A DNA stretch of 64,000 bases from Mesorhizobium sp. STM 4661 (GCF_000359125.1 NZ_CAAF010000065.1:101188-165187), one strand, 5' to 3'. Counted from the first letter of the stretch, positions 34,998 to 44,466 are shown. The notes: generated by a model from the letters alone, not told the origin. Program-made: numbers and translations.

Positions 34998-36503
34998 TCA
35001 GTTCGCCGCCGCGGTCTGCGCGGTGCCGATGGATGCGGTGACATTGGTGACGAGCGCCTTGACCGATTCGGCCGTCGCGTCGAAGACCGGCGCCGGATAG
35101 ACGCCGAAGAAGATGACCAGCACGGCCAGCGGATAGATGATCACCTTCTCGCGCGCCGAAAGATCGAGCAGGCCCTTCAGGCTGTCCTTGGTCAGCGCGC
35201 CGAAGATCACCCGGCGGTAGAGCCAGAGCGCATAGGCCGCCGACAGGACGACGCCGGTGGCGGCGAAGAACGCCACCCAGGTGTTGACCCGGAACACGCC
35301 GAGCATGGTCAGGAATTCGCCGACGAAGCCGCTGGTGCCGGGCAGGCCGACATTGGCCATGGTGAAGATCATGAACACCGTGGCGTATTTCGGCATGTTG
35401 TTGACCAGCCCGCCATAGGCGTCGATCTCGCGCGTATGCATGCGGTCGTAGATGACGCCGACGCACAGGAACAGCGCGCCGGAGACGAGGCCGTGCGACA
35501 GCATCTGGAAGATCGCGCCCTGGACGCCTTCCTGGTTCATCGCGAAGATGCCCATGGTGACGAAGCCCATATGGGCGACCGACGAATAGGCGATCAGTTT
35601 CTTCATGTCCTCCTGCATCAGCGCCACCAGCGAGGTGTAGATGATGGCGACAACCGAGAGGGTGAACACCAGCGGCGCGAACATCTCCGACGCCAGCGGG
35701 AACATCGGCAGCGAGAAACGCAGGAAGCCGTAACCGCCCATTTTCAGGAGGATGGCGGCCAGGATCACCGAGCCGGCCGTCGGTGCCTCGACGTGGGCGT
35801 CGGGCAGCCAGGTATGCACCGGCCACATCGGCATCTTCACCGCGAAGGAGGCGAAGAAGGCGAGCCACAGCCAGGTCTGCATGTTGGCCGGGAAATTATG
35901 CGTCAGCAGCGTCGGGATGTCGGTGGTGCCGGACTGGAAGAACATCGCCATGATGGCGAGCAGCATCAGCACCGAACCGGCCAGCGTATAGAGGAAGAAC
36001 TTGAACGAGGCATAGACGCGCCGCTTGCCGCCCCACACGCCGATGATGATGAACATCGGGATCAGGCCGGCTTCGAAGAAGACGTAGAACAAGACGATGT
36101 CCAGCGCGCAGAACACGCCGATCATCAGCGTTTCCAGCAGGAGGAACGCGATCATGTAGGCCTTGACGCTCTTCTCGATCGATTTCCAGGAAGCCAGAAT
36201 ACAGAGCGGCATCAGGAATGTGGTCAGGATGACGAACAGCATGGAGATGCCGTCGACGCCCATATGATAGGAGATGCCGGAGTCCAGCCAGGCGAATTTT
36301 TCCACGAACTGGAAGCCGGCTTGAGAATTGTCGAAACCGATCCAGATGAACAGCGAAACGACAAAGGTGATGCTCGTCGTCCACAGCGCGATGGCGCGGA
36401 TGTTGCGGCGCGCATTCTCGCTGTCGTCACGCACGAAAAGGATGAGCAGCACACCCACCAGCGGCAGGAAGGTGACCAGCGAAAGGATTGGCGCGGCGGT
36501 CAT
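34998..36503 (-). CDS. NADH-quinone oxidoreductase subunit M
   Basis: A 501-aa antiporter-like membrane subunit with fourteen helices. Proton-path features are PLCILASWKSIEKSVKAYM (helix 5 region with Glu/Lys), VKMPMWPVHTWLPDAHVEAPTAGS and VHTWLPDAHVEAP, a hallmark of NuoM/NuoL. Its start overlaps the nuoL stop and it is followed after a short gap by nuoN. Confidence 0.95.
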   Translation of the reverse strand: MTAAPILSLVTFLPLVGVLLILFVRDDSENARRNIRAIALWTTSITFVVSLFIWIGFDNSQAGFQFVEKFAWLDSGISYHMGVDGISMLFVILTTFLMPLCILASWKSIEKSVKAYMIAFLLLETLMIGVFCALDIVLFYVFFEAGLIPMFIIIGVWGGKRRVYASFKFFLYTLAGSVLMLLAIMAMFFQSGTTDIPTLLTHNFPANMQTWLWLAFFASFAVKMPMWPVHTWLPDAHVEAPTAGSVILAAILLKMGGYGFLRFSLPMFPLASEMFAPLVFTLSVVAIIYTSLVALMQEDMKKLIAYSSVAHMGFVTMGIFAMNQEGVQGAIFQMLSHGLVSGALFLCVGVIYDRMHTREIDAYGGLVNNMPKYATVFMIFTMANVGLPGTSGFVGEFLTMLGVFRVNTWVAFFAATGVVLSAAYALWLYRRVIFGALTKDSLKGLLDLSAREKVIIYPLAVLVIFFGVYPAPVFDATAESVKALVTNVTASIGTAQTAAAN

Positions 36504-38476
36504 CAGAGCATCATCCAGGTGACGAGTGCGGCAACGCCGATCAGCATGGCGAAGGCATAGTGATAGAGGTAGCCGGTCTGCAGCTTGACGACGCGGTTGG
36601 TGACGTCGACGACGCGCGCCGAAATGCCGTCAGGCCCGAGCCCGTCGATGATGGCGCCGTCGCCGGTCTTCCACAGGAAGCGGCCGAGCCATTTTGCCGG
36701 GCGCACGAACAGGAAGTCGTAGAGCTCGTCGAAGTACCATTTGTTGAGCAGGAAGGCGTAGAGCCCGCGATGCTGCGCCGCCAGGGTCTTCGGCATTTCC
36801 GGCGCGCGGATATAGAACTGCCAGGCGATCGCGAAGCCGATCAGCATGGCGATGAAGGGCGCCAGTTTCACCCACAGCGGCAATTCGTGGATGTCATCCA
36901 GGATACGATTGTCGGGCAGTGTGAACAGCGACGCCTTCCAGAATTCGGCATAGCCCTCGCCGATGAAGGCGCTGTGGAAGATGATGCCGGCAAACAGTGC
37001 GCCCGCCGCAAGGATGAACAGCGGCACCAGCATCACCGGCGGCGATTCGTGGACATGGTGCATCACCTCGTGGCTCGCTCGCGGCTTGCCATGGAAGGTC
37101 ATGAAGATCAGCCGCCAGGAGTAGAACGAGGTGAAGCAGGCTGCGGCGACCAGCAGCACGAAGGCAAGGCCGGCGACCGGATTGTGCGCGGCAAAGGCGC
37201 TTTCGATGATCGCGTCCTTGGAGAAGAAGCCGGCGGTGCCGATGACGGTCACCGGAATGCCGACGCCGGTCAGCGCCAGCGTGCCGATCACCATCATCCA
37301 ATAGGTCTTCGGGATTAGCGTCCTGAGGCCGCCCATCTTGCGCATGTCCTGCTCGTCCGAGACGGCATGGATGACCGAGCCGGAGCCCAGGAACAGCAGC
37401 GCCTTGAAGAAGGCATGCGTGAACAGATGGAAGATCGCCGCGCCATAGGCGCCGACGCCGAGCGCCACGAACATGTAGCCGAGCTGTGAGCATGTCGAAT
37501 AGGCGATGACGCGCTTGATGTCGTTCTGGACCAGGCCGACGGTCGCCGCGAAAAAGGCGGTGAAGGCGCCTATGAAAGTGACCACCGTCAGCGCCGAATG
37601 CGACAGTTCGAACAGCGGCGACAGCCGCGCCAGCATGAACACGCCCGCCGTCACCATTGTGGCGGCATGGATGAGTGCCGAGACCGGTGTCGGTCCTTCC
37701 ATGGCGTCCGGCAGCCAGGTGTGCAGCGGCACCTGCGCCGACTTGCCCATGGCGCCCATGAACAGCAAGAGGCAGACGACGGTCATCGCCGACTGCTTGT
37801 CGAGAGCATAGCCGAGGAAGGTCAGCACGGCCGCGCCCTGCGGCGCGCCTTCGGCCGGAATGAACGTCGCCGCATTGGCGAAGATGGTGCCGAGATTGAC
37901 CGAGCCGAACAGCACGAAGACGCCGAAGATGCCGAGCGCGAAGCCGAAATCGCCGACGCGGTTGACGACGAAGGCCTTGATCGCGGCCGCGTTGGCGGAG
38001 GGTTTCTTGTACCAGAATCCGATCAGCAGGTAGGAGGCGAGGCCGACGCCTTCCCAGCCGAAGAACATCTGCACGAGATTGTCCGCCGTCACCAGCATCA
38101 GCATGGCGAAGGTGAACAGCGACAGATAGGCGAAGAAGCGCGGCCGGTTCGGGTCGTGATGCATGTAGCCGATCGAGTAGATGTGGACCAGCGCCGACAC
38201 CGTGTTGACGACCACCAGCATCACCACCGTCAGCGTGTCGATCCTGAGCGCCCATGCGGCCTCCAACCCGCCCGACTGGATCCAGCGCATCACCGGCACG
38301 GTGAACACTTCGCCCTCACCGAAACCGACGGAGAAGAAGGCCACCCACGACAGCAGCGCCGCGATCACCAGGAAGCCGGAAGTGATGTATTCGGACGCCT
38401 TGGCGCCGAGCGACGTGCCGAACAGGCCGACGATCAGGAAGCCGAGCAGCGGAAGGAAGACGATGGCCTGATACAT
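36503..38476 (-). CDS. NADH-quinone oxidoreductase subunit L
   Basis: A 657-aa subunit, the most distal antiporter-like proton channel of complex I. Features are FAYLSLFTFAMLMLV, FFGWEGVGLASYLLIGFW, SAQVPLHTWLPDAMEGPTPVSALIHAATMVTAGVF, and the long C-terminal lateral helix after residue 500. About sixteen hydrophobic segments are seen. The stop overlaps the nuoM start. Length is normal for the family. Confidence 0.95.
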   Translation of the reverse strand: MYQAIVFLPLLGFLIVGLFGTSLGAKASEYITSGFLVIAALLSWVAFFSVGFGEGEVFTVPVMRWIQSGGLEAAWALRIDTLTVVMLVVVNTVSALVHIYSIGYMHHDPNRPRFFAYLSLFTFAMLMLVTADNLVQMFFGWEGVGLASYLLIGFWYKKPSANAAAIKAFVVNRVGDFGFALGIFGVFVLFGSVNLGTIFANAATFIPAEGAPQGAAVLTFLGYALDKQSAMTVVCLLLFMGAMGKSAQVPLHTWLPDAMEGPTPVSALIHAATMVTAGVFMLARLSPLFELSHSALTVVTFIGAFTAFFAATVGLVQNDIKRVIAYSTCSQLGYMFVALGVGAYGAAIFHLFTHAFFKALLFLGSGSVIHAVSDEQDMRKMGGLRTLIPKTYWMMVIGTLALTGVGIPVTVIGTAGFFSKDAIIESAFAAHNPVAGLAFVLLVAAACFTSFYSWRLIFMTFHGKPRASHEVMHHVHESPPVMLVPLFILAAGALFAGIIFHSAFIGEGYAEFWKASLFTLPDNRILDDIHELPLWVKLAPFIAMLIGFAIAWQFYIRAPEMPKTLAAQHRGLYAFLLNKWYFDELYDFLFVRPAKWLGRFLWKTGDGAIIDGLGPDGISARVVDVTNRVVKLQTGYLYHYAFAMLIGVAALVTWMML

Positions 38477-38486
38477 GGTGGTTCCG

Positions 38487-38795
38487 TCAACCCTTCATCA
38501 TGTTCACGTCTTCGACCGCGATCGAACCGCGGTTGCGGAAGAAGACGACGAGAATGGCGAGGCCGATTGCGGCTTCAGCCGCCGCGACCGTCAGCACGAA
38601 CAGCGCGAACACCTGGCCGACGAGATCGCCGAGTGCTGCCGAGAAAGCAACGAAATTGATATTGACGGCGAGCAGGATCAGCTCGATCGACATCAGGATG
38701 ACGATGATGTTCCGGCGGTTGAGGAAGATGCCGAACACGCCGAGCGTGAACAGGATCGCCGATACGGTCAGATAATGTGCGATGCCGACGGTCAT
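38487..38795 (-). CDS. NADH-quinone oxidoreductase subunit K
   Basis: A 102-aa membrane subunit with three helices. The conserved proton-channel glutamates are in MSIELILLAVN and AAEAAIGLAI. Its start is 1 bp after the nuoJ stop, and nuoL follows 10 bp on. Confidence 0.95.
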   Translation of the reverse strand: MTVGIAHYLTVSAILFTLGVFGIFLNRRNIIVILMSIELILLAVNINFVAFSAALGDLVGQVFALFVLTVAAAEAAIGLAILVVFFRNRGSIAVEDVNMMKG

Positions 38796-38796
38796 A

Positions 38797-39417
38797 TCAG
38801 ATGCCCTCGCCCGTCTTGACCTTGCGGATTTCCATTCCCGTTGCCGGCGTGCGGCCGACCTGGGCGGCGATCGACTGCCGCTTGACGCCCGGCTTGTGGC
38901 GCAGCGTCAGCACGATGGCGCCGATCATGGCGACCAGCAGAATGAGACCGGCGATCTGGAAGTAGTAGAGGTAGTCGGTATAGAGGATGTCGCCGAGTGC
39001 TGCCGTGTTCGAGCGCGCGGCTAGGTCCGGAATGGGTTTTGAGACCGTCGAGGCCAGTTGCGGCGCGAATGTATAGCCGCCGAGCACGACGATCAGCTCC
39101 GCCGCCAGGATCAGCCCGACCAGCGCGCCGATCGGCGCGTATTGCAGGGCGCCTTGCTTCATTTCGGCGAAATCGACGTCGAGCATCATGACGACGAACA
39201 GGAACAGCACCATGACCGCGCCGACATAGACGACGAGCAGGATCATCGCCAGGAACTCGGCGCCGGTCAGCATGAACAGGCCGGCGGCGTTGAAGAAGGT
39301 CAGGATCAGGAACAGCACGGAATGCACGGGATTGCGCGACGAAATGACCATGAACGCCGACGCCACCGCGACAAAGGCGAAGAGGTAGAAAAAGGCCGCC
39401 TCTAGTCCACTCAGCAT
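38797..39417 (-). CDS. NADH-quinone oxidoreductase subunit J
   Basis: A 206-aa subunit with five membrane helices. Helix 3 (LLVVYVGAVMVLFLFVVMML) carries the conserved pattern with pi-bulge. The ATG at 39417 is preceded by GGGGGAA; the open frame extends to 39474 without support. The C-terminal tail is rich in basic residues and slightly longer than in E. coli. Confidence 0.94.
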   Translation of the reverse strand: MLSGLEAAFFYLFAFVAVASAFMVISSRNPVHSVLFLILTFFNAAGLFMLTGAEFLAMILLVVYVGAVMVLFLFVVMMLDVDFAEMKQGALQYAPIGALVGLILAAELIVVLGGYTFAPQLASTVSKPIPDLAARSNTAALGDILYTDYLYYFQIAGLILLVAMIGAIVLTLRHKPGVKRQSIAAQVGRTPATGMEIRKVKTGEGI

Positions 39418-39539
39418 GGGTTCCCCCGGGTTTCCTGTCCGAACAGGACGTTCGTCCTGTTCGATGTTTGCCACCGCCTCCGGCCGGCAAGTTGCGTGTT
39501 CCTTAAACGAGGCCCCTCGCCCCGTCCATGCGTCAAATG

Positions 39540-40031
39540 TCAGCGATAGGGCGCGTCCAGCGAGATGTTGCGCGCCAGTTCGCGCTCCCAGCGATCGCCA
39601 TTGGCCAGCAGCTTGTCCTTGTCGTAGTAGAGTTCCTCGCGCGTTTCCGTCGCGAATTCAAAATTCGGCCCCTCGACGATGGCATCGACCGGGCAGGCTT
39701 CCTGGCAGAAGCCGCAATAGATGCACTTCACCATGTCGATGTCGTAGCGCACCGTGCGGCGCGTGCCGTCGTTGCGGCGCGGGCCGGCCTCGATGGTGAT
39801 CGCCTGCGCCGGGCAGATCGCCTCGCACAATTTGCAGGCGATGCAGCGCTCCTCGCCGTTGGGATAACGGCGCAGCGCATGCTCGCCGCGAAAGCGCGGG
39901 CTTACCGGCCCCTTCTCATGCGGATAGTTGATCGTCTCCTTCGGCGCGAAGAACTGGCGCATCGACAGGAAGAAGGCGCTGACGAAGTCCTGCAGCAGCA
40001 GCGACTTGGCGGCTTGGGCTAGCGCTGACAT
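39540..40031 (-). CDS. NADH-quinone oxidoreductase subunit I
   Basis: A 163-aa peripheral-arm ferredoxin with clusters N6a and N6b. The two [4Fe-4S] motifs are CIACKLCEAICP and CIYCGFCQEACP, each followed later by a proline-spaced fourth ligand from the other motif. Of three adjacent in-frame ATGs (40037-40031), the third fits the GGAGA site. It is preceded by a 63-aa membrane protein whose stop overlaps the start region (ATGATGATG). Confidence 0.94.
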   Translation of the reverse strand: MSALAQAAKSLLLQDFVSAFFLSMRQFFAPKETINYPHEKGPVSPRFRGEHALRRYPNGEERCIACKLCEAICPAQAITIEAGPRRNDGTRRTVRYDIDMVKCIYCGFCQEACPVDAIVEGPNFEFATETREELYYDKDKLLANGDRWERELARNISLDAPYR

Positions 40032-40033
40032 CA

Positions 40034-40225
40034 TCATTCTCCAGCAAACAGCGGGGCCACGAACCAGCCCACGATCGGCAGCAGCACGAACTGGCTGAGG
40101 CCGGTTATGTTCAAAACGCGTTTTGTCTCGTCGAGTTCAACGCGCGAGGCAAGCAGCCGGAGCAGCGCGAAATCCGCCGCCGCCACCACCAGGCCCACCG
40201 AAGCGCCGATCAGGTTCGCGTTCAT
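40034..40225 (-). CDS. 63-aa membrane protein inside the nuo operon
   Basis: A 63-aa protein beginning MNANLIGASVGLVVAAADF, with two likely membrane helices (residues 4-25 and 45-60), joined by a charged loop (LDETKRVLN). It lies between nuoH and nuoI, where complex I operons normally have no gene, and its stop overlaps the nuoI start codons, so it is translationally coupled. A role as small accessory or assembly factor is conceivable; I do not recognise the family. Confidence 0.7.
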   Translation of the reverse strand: MNANLIGASVGLVVAAADFALLRLLASRVELDETKRVLNITGLSQFVLLPIVGWFVAPLFAGE

Positions 40226-40328
40226 GACCGCTCTCTCATCGCTCGCTGCCTTTCCGCAGGCGTGCCGATCGAAGCGTCACGGCGGCGCGTGCAAGCTGAC
40301 TCGCGCGGCAAGCTGTCGGCCCGGACCA

Positions 40329-41372
40329 TCACGCCATCCCCGTGATCTTGAGGAAGGCGGCGACGATCACCACCATCGCCAGCGAGATCGGCAGGAACAC
40401 CTTCCAGCCGAGCCGCATCAACTGGTCGTAGCGGTAGCGCGGCACGAACGCCTTCACCATGGAGAACATGAAGAACATCAGGCAGACCTTGAGCACGAAC
40501 CAGATCAGCCCTGGCACCCAGGTGAAGGGCGCGAAGTCGAAAGGTGGCAGCCAGCCGCCGAGGAACAGGATGGTGGCCAACGCGCACATCAGCACGACGG
40601 CGACATATTCGCCCAGGAAGAACAGCAGGAACGGCGTCGACGAATATTCGACCATGTGGCCGGCGACCAGTTCCGATTCGGCTTCGACAAGGTCGAAGGG
40701 CGGCCGGTTCGTCTCGGCCAGCGCCGAGATGAAGAAGATGACGAACATCGGAAACAGCGACAGCCAGTGCCAGTCGAGGAAGGTGTTGGGCAGGCCGAGC
40801 CTTGTACCGAGCCCGTCCTGCTGCGACAGCACGATGTCGGACAGGTTGAGCGAGCCGACGCAAAGCAGCACGGTGACGATGACGAAACCGATCGAGACCT
40901 CGTAGGACACCATCTGCGCGGCCGAGCGCAGCGCACCGAGGAACGGATATTTCGAGTTCGACGCCCAGCCGCCCATGATCACGCCATAGACCTCGAGCGA
41001 GGAGATGGCGAAGACATAGAGTATGCCGACATTGACGTTGGCGATCGCCCAGCCCTGGTTGACCGGAATGACCGCCCAGGCCGAGATCGCCAGCACCGCC
41101 GACACCAGCGGCGCCAGCAGGAACACGCCCTTGTTGGCGCCGGACGGAATGATCGGCTCCTTGAAGACGAACTTCAAAAGATCGGCAAAGGCCTGCAGCG
41201 TGCCCCATGGGCCGACGACGTTCGGGCCGCGCCGCAACTGCACCGCCGCCCATATCTTGCGGTCGGCATAAAGCAGATAGGCGACCGCGATCAGCAGCAC
41301 GACGATCAGCACGACCGACTTCAGAATGATGATCAGCGCCGGCAGCACGTAGAAGGAGAAGAAGGTGTCCAT
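40329..41372 (-). CDS. NADH-quinone oxidoreductase subunit H
   Basis: A 347-aa membrane subunit that forms the quinone channel with NuoB/D. Conserved loops are YADRKIWAAVQLRRGPNVVGPWG near residues 35-57, YGVIMGGWASNSKYPFLGALRSAAQMVSYE, and FFISALAETNRPPFDLVEAESELVAG, which carry the charged funnel residues. ATG 41372 gives the expected N-terminus; it begins 2 bp past the nuoG stop. Confidence 0.95.
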   Translation of the reverse strand: MDTFFSFYVLPALIIILKSVVLIVVLLIAVAYLLYADRKIWAAVQLRRGPNVVGPWGTLQAFADLLKFVFKEPIIPSGANKGVFLLAPLVSAVLAISAWAVIPVNQGWAIANVNVGILYVFAISSLEVYGVIMGGWASNSKYPFLGALRSAAQMVSYEVSIGFVIVTVLLCVGSLNLSDIVLSQQDGLGTRLGLPNTFLDWHWLSLFPMFVIFFISALAETNRPPFDLVEAESELVAGHMVEYSSTPFLLFFLGEYVAVVLMCALATILFLGGWLPPFDFAPFTWVPGLIWFVLKVCLMFFMFSMVKAFVPRYRYDQLMRLGWKVFLPISLAMVVIVAAFLKITGMA

Positions 41373-41374
41373 GC

Positions 41375-43456
41375 TTATTCCGCCGCCTGCCTGAAGCCGT
41401 TTTTCGCCAGCGCCGAGCATTCCGCCATCACGGCCGACGCCCGCGCGATCGGGTTGGTCAGGTAGAAATCCTTGACCGGCGAGGTGAAAGTGCCCTTGTT
41501 CAGCCGCCCGCCGAGCTTCGCCACCTTGGCGATATCATCGGCGTTGCCTGCCGCGACCTGATCGATGCGGGCAAGGTGCGGATATTCCCCGTAGAGTTTT
41601 GCACGAAGCTGCGGCAGCGAATCGAACGGCAGTTTCTTGCCGAGCACATCCGACAGCGCCCGCAGGATCGCCCAGTCCTCGCGCGCATCGCCCGGCGCGA
41701 AACCGGCGCGGTTGGTCTGCTGCACGCGGCCTTCGGTGTTGACATAGGTGCCCGACTTTTCGGTATAGGCGGCGCCCGGCAGGATGACGTTGGCGCGGTG
41801 AGCGCCCTGGTCGCCATGCGTGCCGACATAGACGACGAAAGCGCCGCCGGTCTTGGCCATGTCGATCTCGTCGGCGCCGAGCAGGAACAGGACGTCCATC
41901 TCGCCCAGCATGCCGGCGACGTTCTTGCCGCCCTCGCCCGGCACGAAGCCGAGATCGAGGCCGCCGACGCGCCCCGCCGCATTGTGCAGCACGGCAAAGC
42001 CGTTCCAGTCGGCCCTGGCGGCGTTGACGGCGGTGGCGAGCTTCGCCGCCTGGCCAAGCACGGCCGCGCCGTCCGAACGCGCCAGCGCGCCCTGGCCGAC
42101 GATAACAAGCGGGTGCGTCGCCTTCTTCAGCACCTGGAAGAACTTGCCGTTGCCGTCCGCCAGGTCCTTCAGCGAGTCGGGTCCGGCGCCGAGCAGCTCA
42201 TACTCGTAGCGCGTGTCGCCGACATCGCCGATAACGCCAACCGGCAGATTGCCGACGCGCCAGCGCTTGCGGATGCGGGTGTTGAGCACCGACGCCTCGA
42301 AGCGCGGATTGGCGCCGATGATCAGCACCGCGTCGGCCTGTTCGATGCCCTCGATGGTCGGGTTGAAGATATAGCTGGCGCGGCCGAGCGACGGATCAAG
42401 GGCAGCGCCATCCTGGCGGCAGTCGGTATTCTTCGAACCAAGCGCCGTCATCAAAAGCTTCAGCGCATAGATTTCCTCGACCGCCGCGAGATCGCCGGCA
42501 ATCGCGCCGATCTTTTCGGGCGCCGTCTTCGACACCGCGTCCTTGATCGCGGCAAACGCCTCGGCCCAGCTTGCCGGAAGGAGCTTGCCATCCTTGCGCA
42601 CATAGGGGCGGTCGAGACGCTGCGTGCGCAAGCCGTCCCAGATGAAGCGGGTCTTGTCCGAAATCCACTCCTCGTTCACCGCTTCGTTGACGCGCGGCAG
42701 GATGCGCATCACCTCGCGTCCCCGGGAATCGACGCGGATCGCCGAGCCGACGGCATCCATCACGTCGATGGATTCGGTCTTGGTCAGCTCCCATGGCCGC
42801 GCCTGGAAGGCGAAAGGCTTCGAGGTCAGCGCGCCGACCGGGCAAAGGTCGATGACGTTGCCCTGCAGTTCCGAGGTCATCGCGCTTTCGAGATAGGTGG
42901 TGATCTCGGCATCCTCGCCGCGGCCGATCAGACCGAGCTCGGAAATGCCGGCAACCTCTGTCGTGAAGCGGACGCAGCGCGTGCAATGGATGCAGCGGTT
43001 CATAACCGTCTTGACCAGCGGCCCGATATATTTGTCTTCGACCGCCCGCTTGTTCTCGTGATAGCGCGAGGAATCGACGCCGAAGGCCATCGCCTGGTCC
43101 TGCAGGTCGCACTCGCCGCCCTGGTCGCAGATCGGGCAATCGAGCGGATGATTGATCAGCAGGAACTCCATCACGCCTTCCCTGGCCTTCTTGACCATGG
43201 GCGTGTTGGTGAAGATTTCCGGCGGCTCGCCGTTCGGACCGGGGCGCAGGTCGCGCACGCCCATGGCGCAGGAGGCCTGCGGCTTGGGCGGCCCGCCCTT
43301 CACCTCGATCAGGCACATGCGGCAATTGCCGGCGATCGACAGCCGTTCATGGAAGCAGAAACGCGGCACTTCAGCACCTGCGTCCTCGGCCGCCTGCAGC
43401 AGCGTGTAATGGTCGGGTACAGTGATCTCTTTCCCGTCGACCTTGAGCTTTGCCAT
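41375..43456 (-). CDS. NADH-quinone oxidoreductase subunit G
   Basis: A 693-aa molybdopterin-oxidoreductase-like subunit with clusters N1b, N4 and N5. Ligands: PRFCFHERLSIAGNCRMC for the [2Fe-2S] cluster, HPLDCPICDQGGECDLQD and NRCIHCTRCVRF with DLCPVGAL for the [4Fe-4S] clusters. A catalytically dead molybdopterin-like domain follows. The N7 motif of some bacteria is absent. ATG 43456 is used; a TTG lies just before it. The stop of the upstream pentapeptide gene overlaps this start. Confidence 0.95.
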   Translation of the reverse strand: MAKLKVDGKEITVPDHYTLLQAAEDAGAEVPRFCFHERLSIAGNCRMCLIEVKGGPPKPQASCAMGVRDLRPGPNGEPPEIFTNTPMVKKAREGVMEFLLINHPLDCPICDQGGECDLQDQAMAFGVDSSRYHENKRAVEDKYIGPLVKTVMNRCIHCTRCVRFTTEVAGISELGLIGRGEDAEITTYLESAMTSELQGNVIDLCPVGALTSKPFAFQARPWELTKTESIDVMDAVGSAIRVDSRGREVMRILPRVNEAVNEEWISDKTRFIWDGLRTQRLDRPYVRKDGKLLPASWAEAFAAIKDAVSKTAPEKIGAIAGDLAAVEEIYALKLLMTALGSKNTDCRQDGAALDPSLGRASYIFNPTIEGIEQADAVLIIGANPRFEASVLNTRIRKRWRVGNLPVGVIGDVGDTRYEYELLGAGPDSLKDLADGNGKFFQVLKKATHPLVIVGQGALARSDGAAVLGQAAKLATAVNAARADWNGFAVLHNAAGRVGGLDLGFVPGEGGKNVAGMLGEMDVLFLLGADEIDMAKTGGAFVVYVGTHGDQGAHRANVILPGAAYTEKSGTYVNTEGRVQQTNRAGFAPGDAREDWAILRALSDVLGKKLPFDSLPQLRAKLYGEYPHLARIDQVAAGNADDIAKVAKLGGRLNKGTFTSPVKDFYLTNPIARASAVMAECSALAKNGFRQAAE

Positions 43457-43767
43457 CAATTGCCCCCGGCGGTCTTCGCCGTCTCATATGCCTGGATGAG
43501 GTCGCCAAGGCTGATGCCGTTTATCATCATGCCGGCGACCTCAGCGTTTTCTATCTTCACGTTGCTCATGTTCACATTGGTGAAAAACGCGTTGGAAAGG
43601 TTTGCGTCTTCCACCTTGGTGTTGCTCAGATTGGTGCGCTGGATCTTGGCCGCCGACAAATTCACGTTGTGAAACTGGGTGTTCGACATGTTCACGTCAT
43701 CGAAGCTCGAATTGCTGACGATGGCGTTGCGCACATCCAGAACATCGCGTTTGTCGTGGACCTCCAT
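43456..43767 (-). CDS. Pentapeptide-repeat protein inside the nuo operon
   Basis: A 103-aa protein with about eight consecutive A(N/D)LxN-style units, for example NVNLSAAKI, RTNLSNTKV, DANLSNAFF and NVNMSNVKI (residues about 20-80), predicted to form a small right-handed quadrilateral beta-helix. Its stop overlaps the nuoG start (TGATG), so it is translationally coupled to nuoG. No known complex I subunit has this fold; an assembly or protective role is a guess. It follows the HhH-domain gene by 9 bp. Confidence 0.8.
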   Translation of the reverse strand: MEVHDKRDVLDVRNAIVSNSSFDDVNMSNTQFHNVNLSAAKIQRTNLSNTKVEDANLSNAFFTNVNMSNVKIENAEVAGMMINGISLGDLIQAYETAKTAGGN

Positions 43768-43776
43768 CCCGCTCTC

Positions 43777-44466
43777 CTACCTCTTGGCCCTGGCGGCAAG
43801 TGCTGCCGCCTGGCGGGTCCAGTCGTCGCGATCGATGCGGCCCTTGAACGACAGATAGTCGTCGACCCAGGCGATCTCTTCCGGCGTCCATGCCGCGATC
43901 TGGCCGTATGTCCAGATGCCCAGGCCGTTCAGCACCTTTTCCAGCTTCGGCCCGATGCCCGATATCGCCTTGAGGTCGGCTGGCTTAGCCGGCCGGTCCA
44001 TGGCCTTGGGCTGCTTGAAATCCTCCGGCATCAGGCCGGCCGGCGCGCCACCTGTATCCACCGCGTTTGCCGCACTGCCTTTGGTGCTCGCCGCTAGGTC
44101 GTTCACCTCCCTGGCGAAAGACTGCGCCTTGGCGATCAAGGTTTTCGTCGCGGCGCGCGCCTTGGTCGAGGAGCTTGTCCTTGTCTCCGAAACCTCGGCC
44201 CTGGCCTCGAAATCATCGACGATCGGCTGGAACAAGCGCTGCGAGGCCTCGGCGGCACCCGAGAGCGCGCCCATCCACACGCCAAAGGCGTGGTTGGCCA
44301 GCCCGATGCTGAGCGCCGACATCGCCACCGCACCCGCGACAGGGTGCGCCAGGAGATTGACGGCGCTCGCCATCTCCTTCGGCATCATCCTGGTCAGATC
44401 CTGGTTCATCTTCTCGAACGGGTCCAAATCGGGCATCAAATCGTCGGGTCCTGAATACAGCGACAT
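43777..44466 (-). CDS. Phasin-like protein with C-terminal helix-hairpin-helix domain
   Basis: A 229-aa protein. Residues about 20-80 form hydrophobic/amphipathic helices reminiscent of phasins, followed by an Ala/Lys-rich linker and a C-terminal HhH-like domain from about residue 165 (LKAISGIGPKLEKVLNGLGI, then WVDDYLSFKGRIDRDDW). This end is clearly similar to the NuoE tail (LISGVGPTSEGILHSLGI ... DGYLSFHGRIEREDW). Both genes lie in the nuo operon, so a duplication is likely. ATG 44466 has AGGAG upstream. A role in complex I assembly is inferred from context. Confidence 0.75.
   Translation of the reverse strand: MSLYSGPDDLMPDLDPFEKMNQDLTRMMPKEMASAVNLLAHPVAGAVAMSALSIGLANHAFGVWMGALSGAAEASQRLFQPIVDDFEARAEVSETRTSSSTKARAATKTLIAKAQSFAREVNDLAASTKGSAANAVDTGGAPAGLMPEDFKQPKAMDRPAKPADLKAISGIGPKLEKVLNGLGIWTYGQIAAWTPEEIAWVDDYLSFKGRIDRDDWTRQAAALAARAKR

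Noticed and set aside
33402..36560. 1052-aa open frame on the plus strand opposite nuoN and nuoM
   Set aside because: It is a shadow of high-GC coding sequence; its product is Arg/His/Asp/Glu/Gln-rich low complexity, while nuoM and nuoN on the minus strand are unmistakable.
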